Position numbers and translations under genes: made by a program. This document shows positions 15,072-24,314 of a DNA stretch of 64,000 nt, one piece after another. This DNA is from Labilibaculum filiforme (GTDB lineage: Bacteria > Bacteroidota > Bacteroidia > Bacteroidales > Marinifilaceae). The notes beneath the pieces were generated by a model. The model was not told the DNA's origin and searched no databases. It worked only from the letters and a program-made list of their open reading frames with translations. Location: positions 1-64,000 of the forward strand of contig NZ_MVDD01000003.1 in assembly GCF_002843315.1 (NCBI RefSeq), read 5' to 3'. Numbering within the stretch: position 1 is the first letter of the stretch; each line of letters starts with the position of its first letter.

Positions 15072-15584
15072 ATGACACTACTTAAAAAAAATAAAAACTT
15101 TGTGCTTTCGGGCGATCAATGCTACCACTTAAAAGCACAAAACTATCAGGTTCTTTCTTCCCGATCGAAAAAAGATAGATTTACGATACAAGAAACAGAA
15201 AATGAATTTATAGTAAGCTATAAAGAAAAGAACTTTATAGGCGAAATTGCTGACTTAAAACAGAACAAATGCACGGTATTGATCAACGGAAACACCTACC
15301 GTTTTACAATCGACACCGAAGCATCCTTTGAGAGAAAAGAAAAACTACAAAAAAATAAACCTATTAAAATTAATTGTAATGTACTTGCTCCTATGCCAGG
15401 TAAAATAACCGAAGTATTAACTAGCGAAGGGAGTTTCATTGAAAAAGGCAACCCACTGGTATTACTCGAAGCTATGAAAATGCAAAACCAAATATTGGCT
15501 GCTCAAGATGGAACTGTATCTAAAATATTAATAAAAGATGGTGATAGTGTAATGTCTAATCAGGTACTAATAGAAATGGTCTAG
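15072..15584 (+). CDS. Biotin carboxyl carrier subunit
   Basis: A 170-residue protein. Residues 1-95 form a beta-rich domain of the type seen in propionyl-CoA carboxylase BT domains, and residues 105-170 are a biotinyl/lipoyl domain with the biotinylation motif LLEAMKMQN (Lys in EAMKM). APMPGKITEV opens the swinging domain. It completes the three-subunit carboxylase and is the last gene of the operon that begins behind the B12 riboswitch. Confidence 0.92.
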   Translation: MTLLKKNKNFVLSGDQCYHLKAQNYQVLSSRSKKDRFTIQETENEFIVSYKEKNFIGEIADLKQNKCTVLINGNTYRFTIDTEASFERKEKLQKNKPIKINCNVLAPMPGKITEVLTSEGSFIEKGNPLVLLEAMKMQNQILAAQDGTVSKILIKDGDSVMSNQVLIEMV

Positions 15585-15727
15585 TTTTGGCGATTAGTGA
15601 TACCAATTTAATTTCAAAAGCAACTCCAATAAAAAGATGTGATTTTTAAATATATCAATACAAAAAAGTAATTGGTATAGTTAAAACAGCTACATTTTAA
15701 ATGCTGAGTTGTAAAGTTAATTTGGTA

Positions 15728-15772
15728 TTAAATCCCCTGCCGAAAGTTTTCTGCTTACGTGCAGGGGATTAC
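15728..15772. terminator. Hairpin between convergent genes
   Basis: AATCCCCTGC (15731-15740) pairs with GCAGGGGATT (15761-15770), a ten-base stem lying between the carboxylase operon and the convergent nrdG gene. No strong T-run follows on either strand, so its action as terminator is plausible but not certain. Confidence 0.5.
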
Positions 15773-15797
15773 CAGTAACTACTATTGTTTACAAACA

Positions 15798-16508
15798 CTA
15801 AATATTGCCAGTTACATTACTGTTTACATCCTTATTGTAACCAATCATCTCCTCTATTTCTAAAGGAGAATAGCTGGAATAAGTTTCAAAATCGGCATCC
15901 AACACTTTGTGCGGTGAAAAGGCTTGTAGATTATATTTGCAATCTCCTTCGAGCAGTTCACACATTTTTCGAACATCCAAACTGGAATGACACTCGCGAA
16001 TAAGTGTAGTTCTAAACTCTACTTGCAGCGAAGCATCCTTCAAAATTTCGATCGTCTTTTTAACGTTCAGCAATTGATTTTCGGTAAACTGATTTCCAAC
16101 CAGCTTTTGGTATGCAGGCAACTCAGGAATTGTTTTCAAATCCATCGCAACATAGTCAATCAATTTCTGTTGCAAAAGCAATCGTAACAGCTTTGGATTT
16201 GTTCCATTCGTATCCAATTTCACATACAAACCTAAGTCCTTCACTTTACGGATAAAAGGTATCAAATCGACTTGTACGGTAGGCTCTCCGCCAGTAATCA
16301 CCAGAGCATCTACAAATCCTATCGATTTTTTTAGGTAGTGAAACACGGTCTGCTCATCAACGGTATCTCCCATTGGATGACAATTCGGTATTAATTCCCA
16401 ATTATGACAGAATTTACATGCCATATTGCAACCTTGCGTAAAAATTACAGAAGCTATTTTCCCAGGACAATCAATTAAACTGTTCTTTATAAATCCAGAT
16501 ATTTTCAT
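15798..16508 (-). CDS. nrdG: Anaerobic ribonucleoside-triphosphate reductase activating protein
   Basis: A 236-residue radical-SAM enzyme that installs the glycyl radical on NrdD. The iron-sulfur triad is in FTQGCNMACKFCHNWE (C-x3-C-x2-C), preceded by SLIDCPGKIASVIF. The SAM-binding GGEP motif is VITGGEPTVQ, followed by VKLDTNG. The last 40 residues (NLQAFSPHKVLDADFE) match the NrdG-type C-terminus. It starts 11 bases after nrdD, so the pair is one operon under the B12 riboswitch at 18792-18952. Confidence 0.92.
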   Translation of the reverse strand: MKISGFIKNSLIDCPGKIASVIFTQGCNMACKFCHNWELIPNCHPMGDTVDEQTVFHYLKKSIGFVDALVITGGEPTVQVDLIPFIRKVKDLGLYVKLDTNGTNPKLLRLLLQQKLIDYVAMDLKTIPELPAYQKLVGNQFTENQLLNVKKTIEILKDASLQVEFRTTLIRECHSSLDVRKMCELLEGDCKYNLQAFSPHKVLDADFETYSSYSPLEIEEMIGYNKDVNSNVTGNI

Positions 16509-16519
16509 TTCGAACCCCT

Positions 16520-18673
16520 TTAAACCAAGTCTAAGATTACTTCCTTCACAATTGCTCTTTTATCAAATAGTTTTCGTTCTTTAAACTCTTGTCGTTTTCC
16601 TTCATTCCATTGATGCACAGGACGTAAATAACCTACAATTCTCGAGAAAACTTCACATTCTGTCCGCTTACCCAAGTTGGCACATTTAGGACACAATTCA
16701 TGTTCTCCATAAATATAGCCGTGCTCATGGCAGATACTAAATGTAGGCGATAAGGTAATATAAGGCAGGTGATAATTACCGGTTATTTTTTGCAGGAGCA
16801 ACTTCACGGCATCTATCGAAAGTTGCTTTTCTCCAATAAAAGTATGAAACACAGTTCCTCCGGTATATTGAGTCTGTAATTGATCCTGTAAGCTTAAAGC
16901 CTCGAATAAATCGTCGGTATAGGCAACCGGAAGCTGCGAAGAATTGGTATAGTAAGGTGCTGCTCCTTTTTGGTAATTCTCCTGATTCGCCACAATTATA
17001 TCCTTGTAGGTTTTGGTATCGAGCTGTGCCAATCGATAGGTGGTTCCTTCGGCTGGAGTAGCCTCCAAATTGTAGATATTCCCGGTCTCCTCCTGAAATT
17101 CCTGCAACTTTTGTTTCATAAAATCAAAAATACGAAGTGCAAAAGCGTTTCCTTCTTCCGAAACCAAATCGCTTCCTATAAAATTCAGACAACATTCATT
17201 CATTCCCACAATGCCAATGGTAGAAAAATGATTCTGCCAAAACTTCCCATTCCTTTGTTTTAAATGACGCAGGTAAAATTTTGAGTAAGGAAACAAACCA
17301 TTCTCCGTTAAATTTTCGATCACTTTACGTTTTATCTCCAAACTATTTTTCCCCAGCTCCATTAAACGAGCCAAGCGCTTAAAGAATTCCACTTCGTTGC
17401 TCGATTCATAGCCTAAACGAGGAAGATTTATGGTAACCACCCCTACCGAACCAGTTAACGGATTTGCACCAAATAAACCGCCTCCTTTTCGGGCCAATTC
17501 CCGTTTATCCAATCGTAACCTGCAACACATGCTTCGCACATCATCGGGCGACAAATCGGAGTTCACAAAGTTGGAGAAATATGGAATACCATATTTAGCG
17601 GTAATTCTCCAAATATTTTCATACTCTGGTTTGTTCCAATCAAAATCGGAGGTAATATTATAGGTAGGTATCGGAAAAGAAAATACGCTTCCATTGGCAT
17701 CCCCTTCCTCAATTACTTCGGCAAACAGAGCATTAAAAATATCCATTTCGGCCTGAAAATCACCATAGGTTAATTCCTGCGCTTTCCCTCCAATAATTAC
17801 AGGCTCATCTTTCATAAATGCAGGAACATTTAAATCCATTGTTACATTGGTAAACGGAGTTTGAAAACCAACTCGCGTAGGAACATTTACATTAAACATG
17901 AATTCCTGCAATGCTTGTTTTACCTGTTTTCTATCCAGCTGATCAAATCGAATGAAAGGAGCTAGTAAGGTATCGAAATTAGAGAATGCCTGCGCTCCCG
18001 CTGCTTCTCCCTGCATGGTATAAAAAAAGTTGACCACCTGTCCTAATATGGTTCGGAAATGCTTAGCGGGCTTACTCACCAATTTTCCCGAAGCACCTTT
18101 AAAACCAGTAATTATAAGATCTTGTAAATCCCATCCAACACAGTAAACACTTAAAAAACCCAAATCGTGAATGTGCATGGCTCCATTTTTATGCGCATCG
18201 CCAATCTCCTGAGGATAAATTTTATTCAACCAGTATTGCGAGCTAACAATGGTAGAGATATGCTGATTTAAACCTTGCAGGGAATATGAAGAATTGGCGC
18301 TCTCTTTCACCCGCCAATCCTGAAGATTCAAATAATCATCTACCAAATTTAAATTGGAAAAAAGCTCCTTGGTATCCCGTACCGACTCGTGCTGTTTGCG
18401 ATACAAAATAAAAGCTTTGGCTACCTCAAACAAATCGTATCGAAACAAGGTTCTTTCTACCAAATCCTGAATTTCCTCTACATTGGGAATCCCATCAAAT
18501 TGGATATCTTTCTCAATTTGCTTTACACAAAATTCAATTAGTTCTGTTCGCTCCTCTCCAACAGCCCGAAAAGCTTTTGCAATTGCTTTGTTAATTTTAT
18601 CAAGCTTAAATTCCACAACCTGACCATTTCTTTTCCGAATTTGAGAATCGGATACACTACCATTAATTTTCAT
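16520..18673 (-). CDS. nrdD: Anaerobic (class III) ribonucleoside-triphosphate reductase
   Basis: A 717-residue oxygen-sensitive reductase that makes dNTPs without B12. Residues 8-100 are an ATP-cone (IRKRNGQVVEFKLDKI...FRYDLFEVAKAFILYR). The barrel core carries AMHIHDLGFLSVYCVGWDL, GEAAGAQAFSNFD, NVPTRVGFQTPFTNVTMDL and a thiyl-type Cys in SMCCRLRLD. Near the C-terminus are a zinc site (CHEHGY...CPKCANLGKRTEC) and the glycyl-radical loop RIVGYLRPV. The length matches the family. It is preceded by a B12 riboswitch, a classical arrangement in which the B12-independent enzyme is repressed when the B12-dependent class II enzyme can work. Confidence 0.95.
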   Translation of the reverse strand: MKINGSVSDSQIRKRNGQVVEFKLDKINKAIAKAFRAVGEERTELIEFCVKQIEKDIQFDGIPNVEEIQDLVERTLFRYDLFEVAKAFILYRKQHESVRDTKELFSNLNLVDDYLNLQDWRVKESANSSYSLQGLNQHISTIVSSQYWLNKIYPQEIGDAHKNGAMHIHDLGFLSVYCVGWDLQDLIITGFKGASGKLVSKPAKHFRTILGQVVNFFYTMQGEAAGAQAFSNFDTLLAPFIRFDQLDRKQVKQALQEFMFNVNVPTRVGFQTPFTNVTMDLNVPAFMKDEPVIIGGKAQELTYGDFQAEMDIFNALFAEVIEEGDANGSVFSFPIPTYNITSDFDWNKPEYENIWRITAKYGIPYFSNFVNSDLSPDDVRSMCCRLRLDKRELARKGGGLFGANPLTGSVGVVTINLPRLGYESSNEVEFFKRLARLMELGKNSLEIKRKVIENLTENGLFPYSKFYLRHLKQRNGKFWQNHFSTIGIVGMNECCLNFIGSDLVSEEGNAFALRIFDFMKQKLQEFQEETGNIYNLEATPAEGTTYRLAQLDTKTYKDIIVANQENYQKGAAPYYTNSSQLPVAYTDDLFEALSLQDQLQTQYTGGTVFHTFIGEKQLSIDAVKLLLQKITGNYHLPYITLSPTFSICHEHGYIYGEHELCPKCANLGKRTECEVFSRIVGYLRPVHQWNEGKRQEFKERKLFDKRAIVKEVILDLV

Positions 18674-18791
18674 TCTATTGTAATTTTTGTTTTGAAAAAA
18701 ATGATAGCTTCTGAGGAAAATATAGAATAGGAAGATAGGTTAAAATACATATCCTCATTCTCTGCTTTTCTCCCGAAAGCTACGAATAATC

Positions 18792-18952
18792 ATTACAGGC
18801 AGGTCTTCTGGCTTGTCCTATTTTGGTTTGCCTTCCCATTTTATTTGAGATAAAAACAGTGGCTTTGTGAACCAAAAAAATTGGACTTACAGCTGCGGGG
18901 ACAGCTCACGAATTAAACGTGATTCCCTATTATTCCTTTCGGAACCTATAAA
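18792..18952 (-). ncRNA. Cobalamin (B12) riboswitch upstream of nrdDG
   Basis: On the minus strand the order is AGGGAATCACG, CGTGAGCTGTCCCCGCAGC then TGTAAGTCC, AAGCCACTG, GGGAAGGC and AGCCAGAAGACCTGCC: every conserved box of the cobalamin aptamer. It starts near 18952 and ends about 118 bases before the nrdD start codon. Expected to switch nrdDG off when cobalamin is plentiful. Confidence 0.95.
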
Positions 18953-19684
18953 TCGAAACAATTTTACACATAAATAATAAGTTAAACAATTCTTGTTACT
19001 AACAACCAATCGTTAACCGCCTGATTTTCTATCACTCTTAACCGTTCATAACTTTTATATTTCGCTCCAAGTTTTCAATTACCACAACTTTAGCATGCGC
19101 AAGCCTGCCTATTTTTAGTACAGCTTGCAATAGAACTGTGTACTTTTAATTGGAAACTATTGCACTCAATTATGTACGAACTAAGAAATCTGGACCTATT
19201 ATCAACAGAGCTCTTCTGTAACTCTCAACAATTATAGTACGGATCAAAACGAATACCCCACCCCTTCCTAATTGTGGTATTGAGGCATATATGTAGGAGA
19301 ATTCCCCACTTATGCACCACTTTAAAAATCGCACATCCTTCACCTCTTTCTCTATTCCCCTGATTCATATCATATAAGTGCACAGGTAGAAATAACTGGC
19401 ATGCATCTTGGTTTTTATTATGTATTAAAGTGAAGCAAAAATTCATTTTTCACGTTTCAAATCACCCAATCCGATTTAATTAAAATTAAATACATAATGA
19501 AGATGTATAAATCACTAAGTGCAATTACGGCAACAAAATTGGCAGTAAAGAATTCCACCCAAACCAAGAAGTTTACATCGTTGCCTCATTCATTATTTAA
19601 AATACCATTAACTACCTATAAGTACGGCTAGGAAAATAGAAACGAATTGACAATCAAAATAATATATATCATCACTAATAATTC
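18953..19684. other. Intergenic region with no recognised gene
   Basis: About 730 bases between the riboswitch and the 97-bp repeats. Frames longer than 60 codons here (for example 19225-19446 minus) show no protein-like composition. It should contain the promoter of nrdDG at its left end. I see no tRNA, repeat or coding sequence. Confidence 0.4.
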
Positions 19685-19980
19685 TATATGAAACGTCCAT
19701 GACAAGGGTGTTTTGACACACAGGGGGATGATTATTCCGGCATGGTAAGTTCCATATGGCAACTAAAAAACAAATAATAATCATATGAAACGTCCATGAC
19801 AAAGTTGTTTTGACACACAGGGAAATGATTATCCCAACATGGTAAGTTCCATATGGCAACTAAAAAACAAATTATAATCATATGAAACGTCCATGTATAA
19901 AGCTTTCTACACACAGGGAAATGATTATCCCAACATGGTAAGTTCCATATGGCAACTAAAAAACAAATAATAATCATATG
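19685..19980 (+). repeat. Three tandem copies of a 97-bp repeat in the leader of the beta-helix gene
   Basis: Copies begin at 19685, 19782 and 19879 with (T/C)ATATGAAACGTCCATG and a fourth truncated start falls at 19975, giving periods of 97, 97 and 96 bases. Each copy holds an ACACAGGG(A/G) block, a GATTAT(C/T)CC block, the palindrome CCATATGG and the tail AACTAAAAAACAAAT. Copies 2 and 3 are closer to each other than to copy 1. The array ends three bases before the start codon at 19983, so it is part of the promoter or 5' untranslated region. Confidence 0.9.
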
Positions 19981-19982
19981 AA

Positions 19983-22394
19983 ATGAAAATTACACACAAA
20001 ACTTTAAAAAATTCCATTTTTGTAAGATGGTGTAGCAATTTAAGTTTGCTTCTAGTATTCCTGTTTCTAATTACGAGCACAAAGGCTCAATCTCCAGCAG
20101 GAACGCATGGTACTATTCACTGTAACACTGCAGAACAGATACTTGAAGCAATGGAGAATGCAAAACCTGGCGATGAAATTATTATCGCGTCGGGTACTTA
20201 TATTGCAACAAAGAAAACACAAGCACCAGATAATCGTGGCAAATGGGCACGTTTTGTAGGTATAGGCAGTGGAAATTCAACAAAGCCTATTACCGTGCGA
20301 GGAGCAAGTTTAACCAATCGCCCTATTTTACAAGGACCTACCGGTGATTATAATGGCTACACCATGCGAATTTTTGGCAATTACTGGATAATTAAGGATT
20401 TAATAATCACAGAAGGTGCAAAAGGTTTGGTTTTAGACCGATCTTATGATTGCCAATTAACCAATATTCTAGTCCACAATGTTGGCGATGAAGGCATTCA
20501 CCTTCGCGATGGCTCTAGCAATAATGTGGTGAACAAATGCGAAATAATGAATACAGGAGTTGTTCAAGCTAAATATGGAGAAGGCATATATGTAGGATCT
20601 GACAAAAACCAACATACTACCGACCCAAGTAAAACGGACTATAATCCTTATTGCTTTGATAATACCATTGAAAATTGCAAGATTGGACCTGATGTTGCCG
20701 CCGAAGGTGTTGATGTTAAGGAAGGCACACAAAATACCATAATTCGTAATTGTGAATTCTCTGCAAAAGGGATTTCAGGCGAAAATAGTGCCGATGCTTT
20801 TATTGATTTAAAAGGAGCTCTTGCTTTTGTATATAACAATACTTTTAATGTAGATGGATCTGCAATTCTAGCTGCTGGTATTGATATACTGGATAGAGGT
20901 ACGAACGATAATACCGGTTACCGAAATGCTGTTTTTGATAATGATTTTTACTTGGGTTCGGGAAACGATGCAATTCCAAGTGTGCGTTTTAAGCAGGGTG
21001 ATCCTAAGGAAACGCATTTTTGGGATAATAGACGTCATCCTGAATCGCCGGAACCGGAAGCTTACTGGACAAAAGACATCACATACAGCTGTCCTTCCTG
21101 GAACATTGTTTCCTGCAATGATGATAATCCTGCAAATCATGCTCCTTCGGTAAGCATCTCATCCCCAAGCAACAACGAGGCATTTACAACCGGATGTAAG
21201 CTTACATTTACAGCCAATGCAAGCGATTCCGATGGTAATATTGCTAAAGTGGAGTTCTACTTAGGAGGAACTAAAATTGGTGAAGATTCTGACGAAGAAT
21301 ACAGTTTCACCAAAAATAACATGGCGAATGGAACCTATTCCATTACTGCAAAAGCTACGGATAACGATGGTGCATCCACCACGTCTGCAGCAGTCAGCTT
21401 TAAAGTTGAAAACCCTGCTTCTGTGCCGGTTACAAGTGTGGTTATGAGTCCAACAAGCGTTACATTAGCAAGAGGGGAAACATATGATCTTCATGCAGCA
21501 GTAGCTCCCTCTAATGCTTCGAATAAAAATGTTTCTTGGAGCTCAAGCGCTACTTCTGCAGTAAGGGTAAACAGTTCAGGAATTGTTACTGCCGTAAAAG
21601 CTGGTAGTGCAACAATTACAGCTACAAGTACCGATGGAAATAAAACAGCAACTTGTGCTGTAACTGTTACAAGCGATGATAACAATGGGGACAATAATAG
21701 CAATTGTAACTTTGAACCAATGGAAGTGGCATTCCCATCCATTAACACTTCGTATAGCAATATTTATATAACTGATAATGGTCCGGACCTGAGTAATGTT
21801 AAAAAGTTTAGTATTAATTGGAACCTAGTTAACAATGGCTTATACACTTTTGCTTTTAATACTCACAATGGAACTCCTGAATGGTATGCAGATCTAAAAT
21901 CGAAAGTAAGCCAGTCCTTAAATAGTTCTCAACCATCTATTACCATTTTGGGTAGCGGATTTTCAGGCTTCGATGGCAATTACTACACAATAATGGATGG
22001 CGATAATTTGGTGTTGGTTGAAAAATCCAATTCCTATTCCATTTATTTTAGCAACAGCAGCACCGCACCAAATTGTGACTCATTTAAATCTACTGTAAAA
22101 ACTTATCAAAGCGAATTAAATCCTACCAACAGCAATTTAATTACTGATAACAGTGATTTAAATTCTGTCTCCATCTATCCAAATCCTGTTACATATGGCT
22201 ATCTAAACATTAAAGGCTTAAACGAAGAAAAGATGGACATCGTAGTAAATAATATGCTTGGTCATACCGTCCTAATAAAAACAGTTTACACCAATCAATG
22301 TAAAATTGATGTATCTAGTCTTAGAACTGGCTCTTATATCCTAGTGGTTAAAGGAAAAAAAAGGCACACTTCTAAATTATTCAATAAATTATAA
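19983..22394 (+). CDS. Secreted parallel beta-helix (polysaccharide-lyase-like) protein with Ig-like domains and T9SS sorting signal
   Basis: An 803-residue exported protein. Signal peptide: 1-35 (LLLVFLFLITSTKAQ). Residues 45-370 form a right-handed beta-helix with repeated N-rich turns (NTIENCKIGP, NTIIRNCEFS, FVYNNTFNVDG), the fold of pectate, alginate and chondroitinase-B-type lyases. About 385-480 is an Ig-like domain (APSVSISSPSNNEAF), 485-560 a BIG2 domain (VTSVVMSPTSVTLARGE) and 570-690 a beta-sandwich of unknown type. The last 75 residues are a type IX secretion sorting domain (SIYPNPVT, then SSLRTGSYILVV). It is therefore expected at the cell surface or released. The exact lyase family and substrate cannot be fixed by eye. 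It stands alone, preceded by an unusual repeat leader. Confidence 0.82.
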   Translation: MKITHKTLKNSIFVRWCSNLSLLLVFLFLITSTKAQSPAGTHGTIHCNTAEQILEAMENAKPGDEIIIASGTYIATKKTQAPDNRGKWARFVGIGSGNSTKPITVRGASLTNRPILQGPTGDYNGYTMRIFGNYWIIKDLIITEGAKGLVLDRSYDCQLTNILVHNVGDEGIHLRDGSSNNVVNKCEIMNTGVVQAKYGEGIYVGSDKNQHTTDPSKTDYNPYCFDNTIENCKIGPDVAAEGVDVKEGTQNTIIRNCEFSAKGISGENSADAFIDLKGALAFVYNNTFNVDGSAILAAGIDILDRGTNDNTGYRNAVFDNDFYLGSGNDAIPSVRFKQGDPKETHFWDNRRHPESPEPEAYWTKDITYSCPSWNIVSCNDDNPANHAPSVSISSPSNNEAFTTGCKLTFTANASDSDGNIAKVEFYLGGTKIGEDSDEEYSFTKNNMANGTYSITAKATDNDGASTTSAAVSFKVENPASVPVTSVVMSPTSVTLARGETYDLHAAVAPSNASNKNVSWSSSATSAVRVNSSGIVTAVKAGSATITATSTDGNKTATCAVTVTSDDNNGDNNSNCNFEPMEVAFPSINTSYSNIYITDNGPDLSNVKKFSINWNLVNNGLYTFAFNTHNGTPEWYADLKSKVSQSLNSSQPSITILGSGFSGFDGNYYTIMDGDNLVLVEKSNSYSIYFSNSSTAPNCDSFKSTVKTYQSELNPTNSNLITDNSDLNSVSIYPNPVTYGYLNIKGLNEEKMDIVVNNMLGHTVLIKTVYTNQCKIDVSSLRTGSYILVVKGKKRHTSKLFNKL

Positions 22395-22680
22395 TACTTA
22401 ATTATTAAACCAGATAGATCCAATGATTATTTGCCGAATTAAAATTTGTTATGGATGTATTTGTAGGTCAAATATTTTCGCTCAAGAAAAAAATAAAATA
22501 TTACGGATGCAGGAACAACCGGAACTTCAATAAATTTAAAAATAAACACTACTACTACATTTTTAAAGTTGTCCATTTTATGGGCAGCTTTTTTTTAAAA
22601 TCGTTCGTTGTATCAATAGAAGCGCTTTATTTTTGTGTAACTAATCTGATCTTCCTATATTTATTTGAAAAGAAGCAGAC

Positions 22681-23064
22681 ATGAAATTCAAATACAAAAT
22701 ATCTCCCGGTTTAAAATTAATTAATGAATACTATTGCGGATATTTCAAATGGAATGATCTAATTATTAACACTTTGAAAACACGCGAAAATGCTTTATAC
22801 AAGGAAAGCTACAATGTAATTGCCGATTTTACTCAAGCAAAAGTTATTCTAAACATCAAAGATTTAGACGATTACATTGAAGAGTATCAAAAGTATAGTT
22901 TAATAACAAATAAATGTGCCATTATTGTAAGTAGCACCTATGACACTTCCATGGCAATGCTATTCGAAATTCAAGTGCGAATTCAAAATGCCAAAGTCTT
23001 CCATTCTCACAAAGATGCCTACGAATGGCTTGAAATAGATCCTGTTCTCCTGGAAAAAGAATAG
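22681..23064 (+). CDS. Hypothetical SpoIIAA/STAS-like protein
   Basis: A 127-residue soluble protein without signal peptide. The pattern MKFKYKISPGLKLINEYYCG, then DLIINTLKTRENALYKESYNV, VIADFTQAKV and a final KDAYEWLEID follows the alternating strand-helix order of a Bacteroidota family that resembles SpoIIAA/STAS domains (the same 'F/Y..G.....D' opening and the terminal EAIEWL-like helix). Such proteins have no established function. It is isolated, transcribed toward the peroxiredoxin gene. Confidence 0.65.
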   Translation: MKFKYKISPGLKLINEYYCGYFKWNDLIINTLKTRENALYKESYNVIADFTQAKVILNIKDLDDYIEEYQKYSLITNKCAIIVSSTYDTSMAMLFEIQVRIQNAKVFHSHKDAYEWLEIDPVLLEKE

Positions 23065-23405
23065 AATTGCTCCTTTAAACTTATTAAAACTGATTTAAAA
23101 TTACCTCTCCATCAGTCATTTAACTTGACATCCCTAATACAATGCGTTAACTTTAATAATACGCTCGGGGATAAATGAAAATTTATTCCAACTCCCTAAG
23201 ATTCCTATCCTAAGGAATCGATATTATTGGGTTTACTCCCATAGCTATATTGAGTCTGTTACTAGTTGAATTGGATTGGTGATATCAATTTATCTTATTC
23301 CATTAAAAGCTATTTTTTGGAATAATTCCTTGGTAAAATTCCTATCCATAAATCACATCAATGCCGTGAATTATCAGAAAAACAAACCTCTTTAAACCTT
23401 GAATT
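23065..23405 (+). other. Intergenic region upstream of the peroxiredoxin gene
   Basis: 341 bases with no gene, RNA or repeat that I can support. It should hold the promoter of the peroxiredoxin gene; no clear TAnnTTTG box was found. Confidence 0.4.
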
Positions 23406-24140
23406 ATGGAAGAAAAGAATGAGAGAAGCCTAACTCCAATGCCACGAATCGGCGATAAAGCTCCCGAATTTAGAGCAGTAAGTACCCAAGGAAATATCCA
23501 TTTTCCGAATGATTACAGTGGTTCTTGGGTAATTCTGTTTAGTCACCCTGCCGATTTCACTCCTGTGTGCACTTCGGAATTTATGACTTTTGCAAGTATG
23601 GAAAACCAATTTAGAGAAGCTAATTGTGAGCTCGTTGGCCTGTCCATAGATGGTTTATACAGTCATATTGCTTGGTTACGAACCATTAAGGAGAAAATTG
23701 AATACAAGGGAATGAAAAATGTAGAAGTGAAATTTCCTTTAATTGAAGACATTACCATGGAAGTAGCGAATCTATACGGAATGATTCAACCTGGCGAAGA
23801 CAATACAAAAGCGGTTCGAGCCGTATTTTTTATCGATCCTCATGGTATTATCCGCACTATCATTTACTACCCCTTAAGTATTGGAAGAAATTTTGATGAA
23901 ATTTACCGCGTGATTATTGCTTTACAAACGGCTGATAAATTTTCAGTAGCAACTCCGGCGGATTGGCGCCCAGGCGATGAAGTGATTGTTCCTCCTGCCG
24001 GATCGTGCGGTGTTGCAAAAGATAGAATGGAGAACGAAGATGAAAATATTCACTGCTACGATTGGTTCTTCTGCACAAAAAAGATTGAAAAAGAAGAAAT
24101 TCTGAATACAATTCTAAAAAAAGAAGAACACATTCACTAA
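23406..24140 (+). CDS. Peroxiredoxin (Prx6-type)
   Basis: A 244-residue cytosolic peroxidase reducing hydrogen peroxide and organic peroxides. The peroxidatic cysteine is C55 in HPADFTPVCTSEF; the AhpC/TSA domain spans about 13-165 and a Prx6-type C-terminal arm (TADKFSVATPADWRPGDEVIVPP) follows. Additional C-terminal cysteines (GSCGVA, IHCYDWFFC) match the long peroxiredoxins of archaea and anaerobes, in which they act as resolving residues. Single gene closed by a hairpin terminator. Confidence 0.92.
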   Translation: MEEKNERSLTPMPRIGDKAPEFRAVSTQGNIHFPNDYSGSWVILFSHPADFTPVCTSEFMTFASMENQFREANCELVGLSIDGLYSHIAWLRTIKEKIEYKGMKNVEVKFPLIEDITMEVANLYGMIQPGEDNTKAVRAVFFIDPHGIIRTIIYYPLSIGRNFDEIYRVIIALQTADKFSVATPADWRPGDEVIVPPAGSCGVAKDRMENEDENIHCYDWFFCTKKIEKEEILNTILKKEEHIH

Positions 24141-24150
24141 AATAATAAGG

Positions 24151-24190
24151 ATGGTTGCACAAGAGTAATTCTTCTGCAACCATTATTTTT
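24151..24190 (+). terminator. Terminator of the peroxiredoxin gene
   Basis: GGTTGCA (24153-24159) pairs with TGCAACC (24175-24181), followed by ATTATTTTT. Confidence 0.7.
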
Positions 24191-24314
24191 CACTATTTAT
24201 GTTTCTATTTACATTTATACATTTAAATAAATCTGTATTATTTCATAAAAAACATCGTAGAAATGCATTTTTTAAATATCTTAAGGAAGAAAATATACTC
24301 CTAGAAAACCAAAG

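Noticed and set aside
18953-19684. tRNA or small RNA gene in the long gap
   Set aside because: No cloverleaf or conserved RNA motif could be found by eye.
19608-19977. Two ORFs on the minus strand across the 97-bp repeats
   Set aside because: They are merely the repeats read in an open frame (recurring LVAIWNLPC).
22451-22684. 77-codon ORF after the beta-helix gene
   Set aside because: Low-complexity Lys/Asn/Phe composition, overlaps the next real start codon, no family resemblance.
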